From UBA10649 sp964597445 (GTDB taxonomy: Bacteria > Actinomycetota > Actinomycetes > S36-B12): 64,000 bases of DNA. Of this stretch, positions 42,595 through 51,412 are shown piece after piece. The position numbers were made by a program, and so were the translations under genes. The stretch is taken from positions 128,658-192,657 of the forward strand of contig CAZQXO010000001.1 in assembly GCA_964597445.1 (NCBI GenBank), in the 5' to 3' direction. Within the stretch, counting starts at the first letter, position 1; each line of letters begins with the position of its first letter. Under the pieces are notes generated by a model. That model had not been told where the DNA came from, made no database searches, and saw nothing but the letters and a program-made list of their open reading frames with translations.

Positions 42595-43793
42595 CAGGCG
42601 GTCTCCTCCAGGGCTGCCAGTCCAGGCAGGGTCTTGCCCTCGAGAAACTCCAGGCTCGCCCCTCCCCCGGTGCTGATGTGGGTGAATCGGGACTCGTCGA
42701 CGTCCAGGAGTCGCACGGCGGCTGCGGAGTCGCCACCGCCGATGACCGTCATCGCGTCCGAGTCCGCCATGGCGCGCGCCACGGCCAGCGTGCCGCCCGA
42801 GAAGGGATCCATCTCGAAGACGCCCATCGGGCCGTTCCAGACCACCGTGCCCGCGTCAGCGATCCGCGCTGCGAAGAGCTCCCGCGTGCGGGGGCCGATA
42901 TCGAGCCCCATCCAGCCGTCAGGGATCGCATCGGCGTCGACGACCCGCGTCTGCGCGTCCGCGGCGAACCGGTCAGCGATCACGAAGTCCACGGGAAGGA
43001 GCAGCTCCACGCCTCCGGCCTGCGCGTGCTCCAGGAACCCGCGCACGGTCTCGATCTGAGCGGCCTCGAGCAGGGAGTCTCCGACTCCATGGCCTTGAGC
43101 CGCCAGGAAGGTGTAGGCCATGCCGCCACCGATGAGCAGTCGGTCCACACGCGTGATGAGACTGCCGATGACGCCGAGCTTGTCACTCACCTTCGATCCG
43201 CCGAGCACGACCACGAAGGGGCGGGCGGGCTCAGCCATGATGCGACCGAACACGGAGGCCTCCTGATGCACGAGCCGACCCGCGGCGTTGGGCAGCAGCC
43301 GCGCGACGTCCGTGACGGATGCCTGATTGCGGTGCACGACTCCGAAGCCGTCCGACACATAGGCATCAGCGAGGGCAGCCAACTCGGCCGCCAGAGCCTG
43401 CCGCTCCTCAGCGACCTTGCTCGTCTCGCGGGCATCGAATCGGATGTTCTCGAGCAGCAGGACATCCCCGGGCGCCATCCCCGCCACCGCCGCCGGCGCA
43501 TCGGCCAGATCGACGAGGCCCACCGACGCTCCGAGGAGCTCGCCCAGTCGGGATGCGACCGGGGCGAGGCTCAGCTCGGGGACCTTCTCCCCCTTGGCGC
43601 GTCCGAGGTGGGCCGCGACGACGACGCGGGCGCCCTGGCCCCGCAGGAACTCCAGCGTCGGCAGGGCGGCCACGATGCGTCCGTCATCGGTGATGACGCG
43701 CGATCCATCCGACCCCTCGGCGAGCGGGACGTTGAAGTCCGCGCGCACCAGCACCGTCCTCCCCGTGACGTCGAGGTCGTCCAGTGACTTCAT
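42594..43793 (-). CDS. pgk: Phosphoglycerate kinase
   Basis: 399 aa. N-terminal substrate region TVLVRADFNVPL, central hinge and the nucleotide domain with LIGGGMAYTFLAAQG, PMGVFEMDPFSGGTLAVA and VIGGGDSAAAVRLL. It converts 1,3-bisphosphoglycerate and ADP into 3-phosphoglycerate and ATP. Nine nt separate it from gap upstream. Confidence 0.98.
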   Translation of the reverse strand: MKSLDDLDVTGRTVLVRADFNVPLAEGSDGSRVITDDGRIVAALPTLEFLRGQGARVVVAAHLGRAKGEKVPELSLAPVASRLGELLGASVGLVDLADAPAAVAGMAPGDVLLLENIRFDARETSKVAEERQALAAELAALADAYVSDGFGVVHRNQASVTDVARLLPNAAGRLVHQEASVFGRIMAEPARPFVVVLGGSKVSDKLGVIGSLITRVDRLLIGGGMAYTFLAAQGHGVGDSLLEAAQIETVRGFLEHAQAGGVELLLPVDFVIADRFAADAQTRVVDADAIPDGWMGLDIGPRTRELFAARIADAGTVVWNGPMGVFEMDPFSGGTLAVARAMADSDAMTVIGGGDSAAAVRLLDVDESRFTHISTGGGASLEFLEGKTLPGLAALEETA

Positions 43794-43802
43794 GCGCGAT
43801 GC

Positions 43803-44807
43803 CTAGAGCTTGGCGCCCACGAGGCCGACCAGGTCGACCAGGCGGTTGCTGTAGCCCCACTCGTTGTCATACCAGCCCAGCACCTTGACCATGTTGCCGT
43901 TGGCGTTGGTCATGGATGCGTCGAAGATGCAGGAGGCCGGATCGGTGACGATGTCGGTCGAGACGATGGGGTCCTCGGTGTAGACCAGGATCCCCTTCAG
44001 GGAGCCCTCGGCGGCAGCCTTCACGACGGCGTTGATCTCGTCCTTCGTGGCAGCCGTCTTCAGCTCGACCGTCAGGTCCGTGGCAGAGCCCGTGGGCACA
44101 GGGACACGCATCGCGTAGCCGTCGAGCTTGCCCTTCATGCTCGGCATGACGAGTCCGATGGCCTTGGCGGCCCCCGTGCTCGTCGGGATCATGTTCAGGG
44201 CCGCAGCGCGGGCCCGGCGGAGATCCTTGTGCGGGTAGTCGAGGATGTTCTGATCGTTGGTGTAGGCGTGGATCGTCGTCATCAGTCCACGCTCGATGCC
44301 GAACGCGTCATCGATCGCCTTGGCCATGGGCGCAAGGCAGTTCGTGGTGCAGGACGCGTTGGAGATGATGTTGTGACGGGCCGGGTCGTACTCCTTGTCG
44401 TTCACGCCCATGACGATCGTGATGTCCTCGCCCGTGGCCGGAGCCGAGATGATGACCTTCTTCGCGCCGGCTGCGAGGTGCTTTCCGGCACTCTCCGCAT
44501 CGGTGAAGAAGCCCGTGGACTCGATGACGATGTCCGCGCCGACCTTGGCCCACGGGAGGTTCGCCGGATCCCGCTCCGCGAAGACGGGAAGCGCCTTGCC
44601 GTCCACGAGGATCTCTCCCTCACCAGCCACGACCTCCTTGCCGAGGCGGCCGAGCACGCTGTCGTACTTGAGGAGGTGAGCCAGAGTGGTCGTGTCGGTG
44701 AGGTCGTTGACACCCACCACCTCGACGTCGGCACCGCTGGCGAGCAGGGCCCGGTAGAAGTTGCGGCCGATGCGGCCGAAGCCGTTGATGCCCACCTTGA
44801 CTGTCAC
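43803..44807 (-). CDS. gap: Glyceraldehyde-3-phosphate dehydrogenase
   Basis: 334 aa NAD-dependent enzyme of glycolysis. NAD fold KVGINGFGRIGRNFYRALL and active site SNASCTTNCLAP with the catalytic cysteine. GTG 44807 has GGAGGAG upstream; the longer frame to 44885 adds no homologous residues. It heads the gap-pgk-tpiA-secG operon. A LacI/cre-like site lies in its putative promoter. Confidence 0.97.
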   Translation of the reverse strand: MTVKVGINGFGRIGRNFYRALLASGADVEVVGVNDLTDTTTLAHLLKYDSVLGRLGKEVVAGEGEILVDGKALPVFAERDPANLPWAKVGADIVIESTGFFTDAESAGKHLAAGAKKVIISAPATGEDITIVMGVNDKEYDPARHNIISNASCTTNCLAPMAKAIDDAFGIERGLMTTIHAYTNDQNILDYPHKDLRRARAAALNMIPTSTGAAKAIGLVMPSMKGKLDGYAMRVPVPTGSATDLTVELKTAATKDEINAVVKAAAEGSLKGILVYTEDPIVSTDIVTDPASCIFDASMTNANGNMVKVLGWYDNEWGYSNRLVDLVGLVGAKL

Positions 44808-44856
44808 TGCGCGCTCCTCCAAGAGTGTGAGCCCTCGTGGGGCCCGGGTGAATGTC

Positions 44857-44875
44857 CGTAAACGCTTCCATCCTA
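44857..44875 (-). promoter_or_regulatory. gap promoter region with LacI/cre-like site
   Basis: TAGGAT on the minus strand (44870-44875) is a -10 candidate. Directly downstream the sequence CGTAAACGCTTCCA (plus strand, 44857-44870) matches 12 of 14 positions of the TGWAANCGNTNWCA catabolite-responsive element. A LacI-family repressor could block transcription of the glycolytic operon here. Inference; a chance match is possible. Confidence 0.35.
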
Positions 44876-44923
44876 GTGGGCGCACCTGCGGTGACGGGAA
44901 TCAGGATTCAGCGCGTGGACGTC

Positions 44924-45991
44924 CTAGGAATGACGATGGACGGCGTGCGCCCTCGCGCGCTCGAGTGCCTCGGCGAGTCGCGGCAGGTTGGCATGCCAGT
45001 CAGCGCGCTCCTGCACCTCCTGACGCGCGCGCTCGACCACGGTGATCGGGTAGTGCGCGGTCACCCGGATCAGCAGGTCCCTGATCGCCCCCACATCGCC
45101 GGTCGGGAAGGTGAACCCGGTCTCCCCGTCCCGGACCCAGTCGAGGTTTCCCGGCGTCGCTGACACGAGGACCGGCGTGCCGCAGGCCATGGCCTGGAGC
45201 AGGGTCACCGACGTGCCGTCGACTTCCGAGGCCGAGACGTAGCAGGCCGCTCGGCCCAGCAGGGGGACGAGGTCGCCTTCCGACACGCGGCCGATGAAGC
45301 GCACGCGATCAGCCACCCCCAGCGTGCGCACGAGCTCCTTCAGCTCCGCGGTCTGGGAGCCCTCGTGCCCGATGATCAGGTAGGGATCCGGGAAGTCCTC
45401 ATGCACGTCCCGCCGACGCGGCACCTCGGCGAATGCCCGGACGACATCGTCGACCCGGTAGAGATGCTCGTGCGCACGAAGGGACACCACGAGGGGGGCA
45501 TGCGGCGGGACGCCCAGAAGGAAGGCGTCGATCCACGGCCCGTGGAACGCGAACGTGTCGAGATCCACGCCCCACGGCAGGTACGTGATCCGATCGGCAG
45601 GCAGGCCTGCCGATCGGGCGACCTGCTGGTTCCAGGCCGAGTCGACGATGAGTCCGTCCAGCCGCGCGAGCCAGGTGAGAGACTCCCCGCGCTCATGAGC
45701 CTCGGTGATGTCGTAGCCCCACGACAGGCCGACCAGGACGACATCACCATCGAGCAGGGCCGGCACGACCGAGTCCAGCGGCCCAGCGAGCACCGGAATG
45801 CCACCGGCCGCGGCGAGCTGCACCGCCTCCCGAAGCTCCAGGGCATCCTCGACGTCGCGCCCCAACGAGATCACGAAGGGCGTGTAGCCCGTCTCGAGCA
45901 GGGCCGAGACCCACCGCTCATCGTGGACGCCCCAGCCCCGGGTGACGTAGACGCAGTCGTGATCACGGACGGTTCGGTCGCCACCGATCAC
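44924..45991 (-). CDS. Glycosyltransferase family 4-like protein
   Basis: 355 aa GT-B fold protein. The C-terminal half has RVRFIGRVSEGDLVPLLGRA, CYVSASEVDGTSVTLLQAMACGTPVLVS and GNLDWVRDGETGFTFPTGD, the E-x7-E region of retaining GT4 enzymes (the usual glutamates are partly replaced: EVDGTSVTLLQ, without the second E, which is unusual). The donor domain is weakly recognisable. The acceptor is unknown. It lies between whiA and gap, a place where most actinobacteria have no such gene, so it may be an insertion. Confidence 0.75.
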   Translation of the reverse strand: MIGGDRTVRDHDCVYVTRGWGVHDERWVSALLETGYTPFVISLGRDVEDALELREAVQLAAAGGIPVLAGPLDSVVPALLDGDVVLVGLSWGYDITEAHERGESLTWLARLDGLIVDSAWNQQVARSAGLPADRITYLPWGVDLDTFAFHGPWIDAFLLGVPPHAPLVVSLRAHEHLYRVDDVVRAFAEVPRRRDVHEDFPDPYLIIGHEGSQTAELKELVRTLGVADRVRFIGRVSEGDLVPLLGRAACYVSASEVDGTSVTLLQAMACGTPVLVSATPGNLDWVRDGETGFTFPTGDVGAIRDLLIRVTAHYPITVVERARQEVQERADWHANLPRLAEALERARAHAVHRHS

Positions 45992-46021
45992 GGCCTCTCC
46001 TCGATCACCGCGGGTTCTCGC

Positions 46022-47002
46022 TCACGGCAGGAGAAGCTCGGGACCGAGGGCCGCCTCCGTGTCCGGTATGCCCAGCTCAGCGGCCCGCTTGTCCGCGAGG
46101 GCCAGCAGCCGCCGGATGCGCCCGGCGATGGCGTCCTTCGTCATGGGCGGGTCCGCCAGGGCTCCGAGCTCTTCGAGACTCGCCTGCTGATGCTCAAGGC
46201 GGAGCCGGCCCGCGGACAGCAGGTGGTCCGGGACATCGTCGCCGAGGATCTCCATGGCGCGCTGCACTCGAGCACCCGCGGCCACGGCCGCGCGTGCGGA
46301 CCGGCGGAGGTTCGCATCGTCGAAGTTCGCCAGACGGTTGGCCGTGGCGCGCACCTCGCGGCGCATGCGCCGCTCCTCCCAGGCCAGCACCGACTCGTGC
46401 GCCCCGAGACGCGTGAGCATGGCCCCGATGCCGTCCCCATCGCGGATCACGACCCGGTCCACACCGCGCACCTCACGGGACTTGGACGCGATCCCGAGGC
46501 GCCGAGCAGCACCGACCAGGGCGAGAGCGGCCTCGGGTCCCGGGCAGGTGATCTCGAGCGAGGAGGAGCGTCCCGGCTCGGTGAGGGATCCGTGCGCAAG
46601 GAAGGCCCCACGCCAGGCGGACTCGACGTCGCACACGCCTCCCGCGACGATCGCCGGCGGAAGTCCGCGGACGGGCCTGCCACGGCCATCGACGATGCCG
46701 GTCTGGCGGGCAAGGGCCTCCCCGCCGTCGACCACGCGAACGAGGTACCGGGAGCCCTTGCGGATGCCCCCGGACTGGACCATCGTCACCTCGGCCTCGT
46801 GGCCGTAGACGTCGAAGATGTCCTTGCGAAGACGGCGGGCTGCGGCACCGGTGTCGAGCTCCGCCTCGATGACGATGTGACCGCCGACGATGTGCAGCCC
46901 ACCGGCGAACCTCAGGATCGTGGAGACCTCCGCCTTGCGGCAGCAGGACTTGGTCACGTCGACACGGCTCAGCTCGTCCTTGACCGCCGCCGTCATCGCC
47001 AT
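46022..47002 (-). CDS. whiA: WhiA sporulation/cell-division regulator
   Basis: 326 aa. N-terminal homing-endonuclease-like part (CCRKAEVSTILRFAGGLHI, AFLAHGSLTEPGR) lacking catalytic acids, and a C-terminal helix-turn-helix (LADPPMTKDAIAGRIRRLLALADKRAAEL). In Streptomyces WhiA works with WhiB on division genes; it is present in most Gram-positives beside yvcK and rapZ. The ATG at 47002 is chosen; the longer frame adds upstream residues of unclear value. The yvcK stop is 93 nt upstream. Confidence 0.95.
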   Translation of the reverse strand: MAMTAAVKDELSRVDVTKSCCRKAEVSTILRFAGGLHIVGGHIVIEAELDTGAAARRLRKDIFDVYGHEAEVTMVQSGGIRKGSRYLVRVVDGGEALARQTGIVDGRGRPVRGLPPAIVAGGVCDVESAWRGAFLAHGSLTEPGRSSSLEITCPGPEAALALVGAARRLGIASKSREVRGVDRVVIRDGDGIGAMLTRLGAHESVLAWEERRMRREVRATANRLANFDDANLRRSARAAVAAGARVQRAMEILGDDVPDHLLSAGRLRLEHQQASLEELGALADPPMTKDAIAGRIRRLLALADKRAAELGIPDTEAALGPELLLP

Positions 47003-47095
47003 CGTCCTGTCACTCCCTCCCGGCCCAGCGCAGCAGGTGCCATGGGGGCCCACCGCCGCAGATCGGGCATCAGGGCCGCGGATCCGCACGCCACC

Positions 47096-48076
47096 CTAGG
47101 CCAGCACGGTATCGAATGCGACGGCGAGTCTCTGGGGATCGTGCATCCCGGCGTGGCCGACGTCGGGACGACTCACGCCCATCAGGAACGGCTCGGCACC
47201 GAGGTCAGCGCACGAACGACGCAGAGCGGCGAGATCCTCCACGTGCTCGCGATCGGCGATCACGGTGTCGATCCGCAGGTCGGGCAGGTAGTTGTACAGC
47301 ACATCCAGATAGGTATGGGCAGCGAACCCCGTCGTCTCCCCCATCTGCGGGTTCAGGTTCAGGACGACGATGCGGCGCGCCGGACTCGCCAGGATCGCGC
47401 GGGCGAGCTCGGGGATGACCAGATGCGGCATCACGGACGTGTACCAGGACCCCGGACCCAGGACGATCGCGTCGGCGTCGAGTACCGCCTGGACAGCCTC
47501 GGCACAGGCTGGGGGCTCCGGTGGGTCGAGGGCGATGTGGAGGACGTCGCCCGGCGTTGTCGCCACCTCCACCTGGCCTCGGACCTCCACCACCGCCTCC
47601 GGTCGCGCCGGATCGTGGCCGAGCACCTCGGCCACGATGGTGAGAGGGACCGTGCTGCAGGGAAGCACTCGCCCGTTGGCCCCCAGCAGCGCCCCGACCC
47701 AGTCGAGTCCGGTGACGGCATCCCCCGTCTGCTCCCACAGCGCCGTGATGAGCAGGTTGCCGAGACTGTGACCGGCGAGCTCCCCCGACCCTCCGAACCG
47801 GTGCTGGATCACCCGCTCCCAGGTGCGACCCCAGGAGTCATCGCCACAGAGAGCGGCGAGCGCCATGCGCAGGTCGCCCGCCGGGAGAACGCCGAACTCC
47901 TCGCGCAGCCGTCCGCTGGATCCGCCGTCGTCCGCCACGCCCACGACGGCTGTCAGCTGGTCGGTCACCCGACGGAGGGCCTGGAGCGAGGCAGCGAGAC
48001 CGTGCCCTCCGCCCAGAGCCACGACGTTGCGGGTGCCCGACGAGGAGCCGAACGACGCCGGAGACCGACGACTCAC
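47096..48076 (-). CDS. yvcK: YvcK/CuvA family protein (gluconeogenesis factor)
   Basis: 326 aa of the CofD-like fold: VVALGGGHGLAASLQALRRV, GVADDGGSSGRLREEFGVLPAGDLRMAL, AGHSLGNLLITALWEQ and LGPGSWYTSVMPHLV. It binds UDP-sugars and supports cell wall synthesis on gluconeogenic media. GTG 48076 overlaps the rapZ stop by 4 nt (GTGA); the frame continues upstream in an alternate frame of rapZ. Part of the rapZ-yvcK-whiA cluster. Confidence 0.93.
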   Translation of the reverse strand: MSRRSPASFGSSSGTRNVVALGGGHGLAASLQALRRVTDQLTAVVGVADDGGSSGRLREEFGVLPAGDLRMALAALCGDDSWGRTWERVIQHRFGGSGELAGHSLGNLLITALWEQTGDAVTGLDWVGALLGANGRVLPCSTVPLTIVAEVLGHDPARPEAVVEVRGQVEVATTPGDVLHIALDPPEPPACAEAVQAVLDADAIVLGPGSWYTSVMPHLVIPELARAILASPARRIVVLNLNPQMGETTGFAAHTYLDVLYNYLPDLRIDTVIADREHVEDLAALRRSCADLGAEPFLMGVSRPDVGHAGMHDPQRLAVAFDTVLA

Positions 48077-48981
48077 TCGCGACCCAGGTCCCGGTGGAAG
48101 GTGCGCACGACGACGCCCTCGAGCGCCAGGCGAGCGGCGAGAGCCTCCGCGAGCGCGACACTGCGGTGCTTCCCTCCCGTGCATCCCACGGCGACCGTCA
48201 CGTAGCGCTTGCCCTCGCGGAGGTAGCCGCTGGACACGATCCGGATGAGGGAGTCGTAGGCGTCCAGGAACTCCTCTGCACCTCGACGGGACAGCACGTC
48301 TGCGGCCACCGGCGCATCGAGGCCCGTGAGCGGCCGGAGTTCCTCGTCCCAGTAGGGATTGGGCAGAAAGCGCGCGTCGGCGACCAGATCCGCATCCACG
48401 GGGATCCCGTACTTGAAGCCGAAGGACATGACCGTGCATGTGAGCCGGGGAGGGACATCCGCCTCGAATGCGTCCTCCATGCGACGACGGAGATCGTGGA
48501 CGTTGATGGCCGAGGTGTCGATCACCAGATCCGCCCTCGCCCGGAGGTCCGCCAGAAGGTCGCGCTCCGCCTGGAGCCCGTCGAGGATCCGCTGCCCGCC
48601 TTGCAGGGGGTGCGGGCGCCGGGAGCTCTCGAACCGTCGGACGAGCGCCTCGTCCGAAGCCTCCAGGAACACGATGCGCAGACCCACGCCCTCTCGTGGA
48701 AGGTCTCGGATCGCGTCCGACAGCTCGCGGAAGAAGGACCCGCCTCGCGCATCGACCACGACCCCGACGCGTTGGACGTCGGGCGATCGCCGTGCGAGGT
48801 CGACGGCCGAGGTGAGCAGCGAAGGAGGCATGTTGTCGATCACGAACCAACCCATGTCCTCGAGCGCGCGCGCCGCAGTGGATCGGCCCGCCCCTGACAT
48901 GCCCGTCACGAGGACCAGGTCGAGACTGTGACGATCGGCATCGCTGCCGGTCACGGGGGTGGCGTCCTGCATCCCGTCCAT
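48073..48981 (-). CDS. rapZ: RapZ family nucleotide-binding protein
   Basis: 302 aa. The Walker A is VTGMSGAGRSTAARALEDMG with Arg in place of Lys, which is common in actinobacteria; LVIDTSAINVHDLRRRMEDAF and the C-terminal SFGFKYGIPVDADLVADARFLPNP, GCTGGKHRSVALAEALA with HxR are conserved. In E. coli RapZ senses GlcN6P and directs RNase E to a small RNA. The role here is unknown. The ATG at 48981 is likely; 48999 or 48972 are alternatives. The 5' region lies at the uvrC stop (48992). Confidence 0.9.
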   Translation of the reverse strand: MDGMQDATPVTGSDADRHSLDLVLVTGMSGAGRSTAARALEDMGWFVIDNMPPSLLTSAVDLARRSPDVQRVGVVVDARGGSFFRELSDAIRDLPREGVGLRIVFLEASDEALVRRFESSRRPHPLQGGQRILDGLQAERDLLADLRARADLVIDTSAINVHDLRRRMEDAFEADVPPRLTCTVMSFGFKYGIPVDADLVADARFLPNPYWDEELRPLTGLDAPVAADVLSRRGAEEFLDAYDSLIRIVSSGYLREGKRYVTVAVGCTGGKHRSVALAEALAARLALEGVVVRTFHRDLGRE

Positions 48982-48991
48982 GCCCCCATCA

Positions 48992-50890
48992 TCACGCATC
49001 CGCAGGCGCATCTGCGGGATGCAGGGCAGCGTGGACCGCGGCGGCGAGAGCCGGACCGATACCCGGCACCTGCTGCAACTCCGCCGGCGTCGCATCGCGC
49101 ATGGCGCGCACCGAGCCGAAGTGCCGCCGCAGGGCTGTGGCGCGGGCCGCTCCCAGACCGGGCACGGCATCCAGCACACTCGCGGTCGATCGTCGACCGC
49201 GGCGCTGGCGGTGATGGCTGATCGCGCGACGATGCGCCTCGTCACGCACCCGCTGGAGCAGGTAGAGCGCCTCACTCGTCCTCGGCAGGATGACCGGGTC
49301 CTCCTCCCCCGGGACCCACACCTCCTCGAGTCGCTTCGCCAGTCCGATGACCGCGATGTCGCCGACACCTGCGGCCATCAGCGCATCCTGAGCGGCACGC
49401 ACCTGAGGAGCGCCCCCGTCGATGACGAGCAGGGAGGGCGGATAGGCGAACGAAGTCCGGGGCCTGGGCTCCACCGTGGTGGCATCGCTGACGTCCGCGG
49501 ACCGCTCCGGCGTGCCGAACCGCCTCTGCACCACTTCCGCCACCGAGACGAGATCGTCGGCGTGCGGAGTCCTGATGACGTAGGACCGGTAGTCGGACTT
49601 CCGAGGCAGCCCATCCTCGAAGACGACGAGGGAGCCGACCGTGTCCTGGCCCTGGAGAGTCGAGATGTCGATGCACTCGATGCGCAGCGGTGGCTCGGCG
49701 AGTCCCAGGGCGTCCTGGAGCTCCTGGAGCGCCTGGCTCCGCGCCGTCAGGTCACCGGCGCGCCGCGAGGTGTGGAGGCGAAGGACGTTCTGCGCGTTGT
49801 CGACCGCCGTGGCCATGAGGGCGCGCTTGTCCCCGCGCTGCGGGGTGCGCAGGGCGACCTTGGATCCCCTCAGCTCCGAGAGCCAGGCGGCCACCGTCGC
49901 CGCATCATCCACGGGCGCCGACGTCAGAACCTCACGGGCCGGGCGCACGACGTCCGGATCCGCGTAGATGCGCTGAATGGCACGTTCGACGTACCCACCC
50001 GTCGAGAGATCCTCGGCCTTCTCCAGGACGAAGCCTCGTTCACCCACGATCCGACCGCCTCTCACGTGGAACACCTGCACGCCCATGTGAAGCTCGTCCT
50101 CGTGAGTCCCGATGAGATCGGCATCGGTGGCATCGTCGAAGACGACGGCGTTCCGTTCCAGTGCACGTGTGAGCGCCTGCCAGCGGTCACGCAGCCGCGC
50201 CGCATCCTCGTAGTTCTGACGTGATGCTGCTTCGCGCATCTGGGACTCGACCCGGCGCACGAATGGCTCGGTGTTGCCATCGAGGAAGGAGCAGAGGTCA
50301 TCCACGAACTGGCGATACTGCTCGGCATCGACCCGGCCGACGCACGGGGCACTGCACTTGTCGATGTAACCGAGGAGACAGGGACGCCCGACCTGCGCGG
50401 CCCGTCGGAAGACACCGTCACGACACGTGCGCACCGGGAACACCCGCACCAGTTGATCCAGGGTCTCGCGGATGGCCCACGCGTGGGCGTACGGGCCGAA
50501 GTAGCGGGTTCCCTTGCGCTTCGCCTCACGCACGACAGCGGCACGGGGGTACTCCTCCCCGACGGTCACCGCAAGGTAGGGGTAGCTCTTGTCATCGCGG
50601 TACTTGACGTTGAACCGTGGGTCGTACTCCTTGATCCAGGTGTACTCCAGCGCGAGCGCCTCCACCTCGGTCCGGACCACCACCCAGTCCACCGAGGTGG
50701 CCGTCTCGACCATGGAGCGGGTGCGCGGGTGGAGCGAGTCAGCAGCCGCGAAGTACGAGTTGAGGCGCGACCGCAGGTTCCGGGCCTTGCCTACATAGAT
50801 GACCCGCCCACGTCCGTCACGGAACCGGTACACGCCCGGATCCGTGGGCACCTCACCCGGTGACGGCCGATAGGACGCGGAATCGCTCAC
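48992..50890 (-). CDS. uvrC: UvrABC excinuclease subunit C
   Basis: 632 aa. GIY-YIG domain (PGVYRFRDGRGRVIYVGKARN), the UVR motif around FVRRVESQMREAASRQNYEDAARLRDRW, an RNase H-like endonuclease domain (RIECIDISTLQGQDTVGSLVVFEDG and VIDGGAPQV) and a C-terminal helix-hairpin-helix (VLDAVPGLGAARATALRRHFGS). It makes both incisions in nucleotide excision repair. GTG start. uvrA and uvrB are also in the window. Confidence 0.97.
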   Translation of the reverse strand: MSDSASYRPSPGEVPTDPGVYRFRDGRGRVIYVGKARNLRSRLNSYFAAADSLHPRTRSMVETATSVDWVVVRTEVEALALEYTWIKEYDPRFNVKYRDDKSYPYLAVTVGEEYPRAAVVREAKRKGTRYFGPYAHAWAIRETLDQLVRVFPVRTCRDGVFRRAAQVGRPCLLGYIDKCSAPCVGRVDAEQYRQFVDDLCSFLDGNTEPFVRRVESQMREAASRQNYEDAARLRDRWQALTRALERNAVVFDDATDADLIGTHEDELHMGVQVFHVRGGRIVGERGFVLEKAEDLSTGGYVERAIQRIYADPDVVRPAREVLTSAPVDDAATVAAWLSELRGSKVALRTPQRGDKRALMATAVDNAQNVLRLHTSRRAGDLTARSQALQELQDALGLAEPPLRIECIDISTLQGQDTVGSLVVFEDGLPRKSDYRSYVIRTPHADDLVSVAEVVQRRFGTPERSADVSDATTVEPRPRTSFAYPPSLLVIDGGAPQVRAAQDALMAAGVGDIAVIGLAKRLEEVWVPGEEDPVILPRTSEALYLLQRVRDEAHRRAISHHRQRRGRRSTASVLDAVPGLGAARATALRRHFGSVRAMRDATPAELQQVPGIGPALAAAVHAALHPADAPADA

Positions 50891-50912
50891 CGTGATGCGC
50901 CGGGAGCGTGTG

Positions 50913-51350
50913 TCAGCTGAGGATGACCGAGCCGCCCTCGACGGCGACGCCGGCGGACGTCAGTCCCTGCCGGGACGGCCCCTCGAGAACCGCGCCGTCG
51001 CTCGCCGAGAACTTCGACCCGTGGCACGGGCAGATGATCTCGTTGTTGACCACCTCGGAGACCAGGCACCCCTGATGGGGGCAGATCGCCACGAAGGCCT
51101 TGTAGTCGCCTGCCGTGGGCTGTGTGACGACGATCGCCGGCTCGGCGATGACGATGCCGCCACCCACCGGGATGTCCTCGACACCGGCCAGAGGAGCGCC
51201 TGCGGACGTCACGTCCGAGCCGCCTGCAGCCGTGGCCTCGGGGGCCGACGACGCCTGACCGGCCGGAGCCTCCTCGCTCGAACTGCACGCAGCCACCACG
51301 GCGGCACTCGCCACCACGCCACCTGTCACCAGCAAGGTCCGTCGATCCAT
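50913..51350 (-). CDS. Rieske 2Fe-2S lipoprotein
   Basis: 145 aa. The N-terminus MDRRTLLVTGGVVASAAVVAAC has a twin-arginine and a lipobox (VAAC, Cys22), so it is exported, probably folded, and lipid anchored. A Ser/Ala-rich linker (residues 25-50) is followed by a Rieske domain with ICPHQGCLV and CPCHGSKF (C-x-H, C-x2-H). It is related to the standalone Rieske proteins of actinobacteria; electron partners are unknown. The stop is 22 nt before uvrC, but no functional link is implied. Confidence 0.9.
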   Translation of the reverse strand: MDRRTLLVTGGVVASAAVVAACSSSEEAPAGQASSAPEATAAGGSDVTSAGAPLAGVEDIPVGGGIVIAEPAIVVTQPTAGDYKAFVAICPHQGCLVSEVVNNEIICPCHGSKFSASDGAVLEGPSRQGLTSAGVAVEGGSVILS

Positions 51351-51412
51351 GTCAGCACTCTCCCGTCGTCGTCCCGCCAGTCTGCCATGGGGCAGCCCGA
51401 CTCGCGCGATCG

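Noticed and set aside
45365..48205. 946-codon open frame on the plus strand opposite the glycosyltransferase, whiA, yvcK
   Set aside because: It runs antisense to three recognised genes, is rich in Arg/His/Asp/Gly, and shows no motif. The length follows from codon bias.
48880..48930. Damaged Walker A in RapZ (Arg for Lys)
   Set aside because: Arg at this position is common in actinobacterial RapZ proteins, so it is not a sign of decay.
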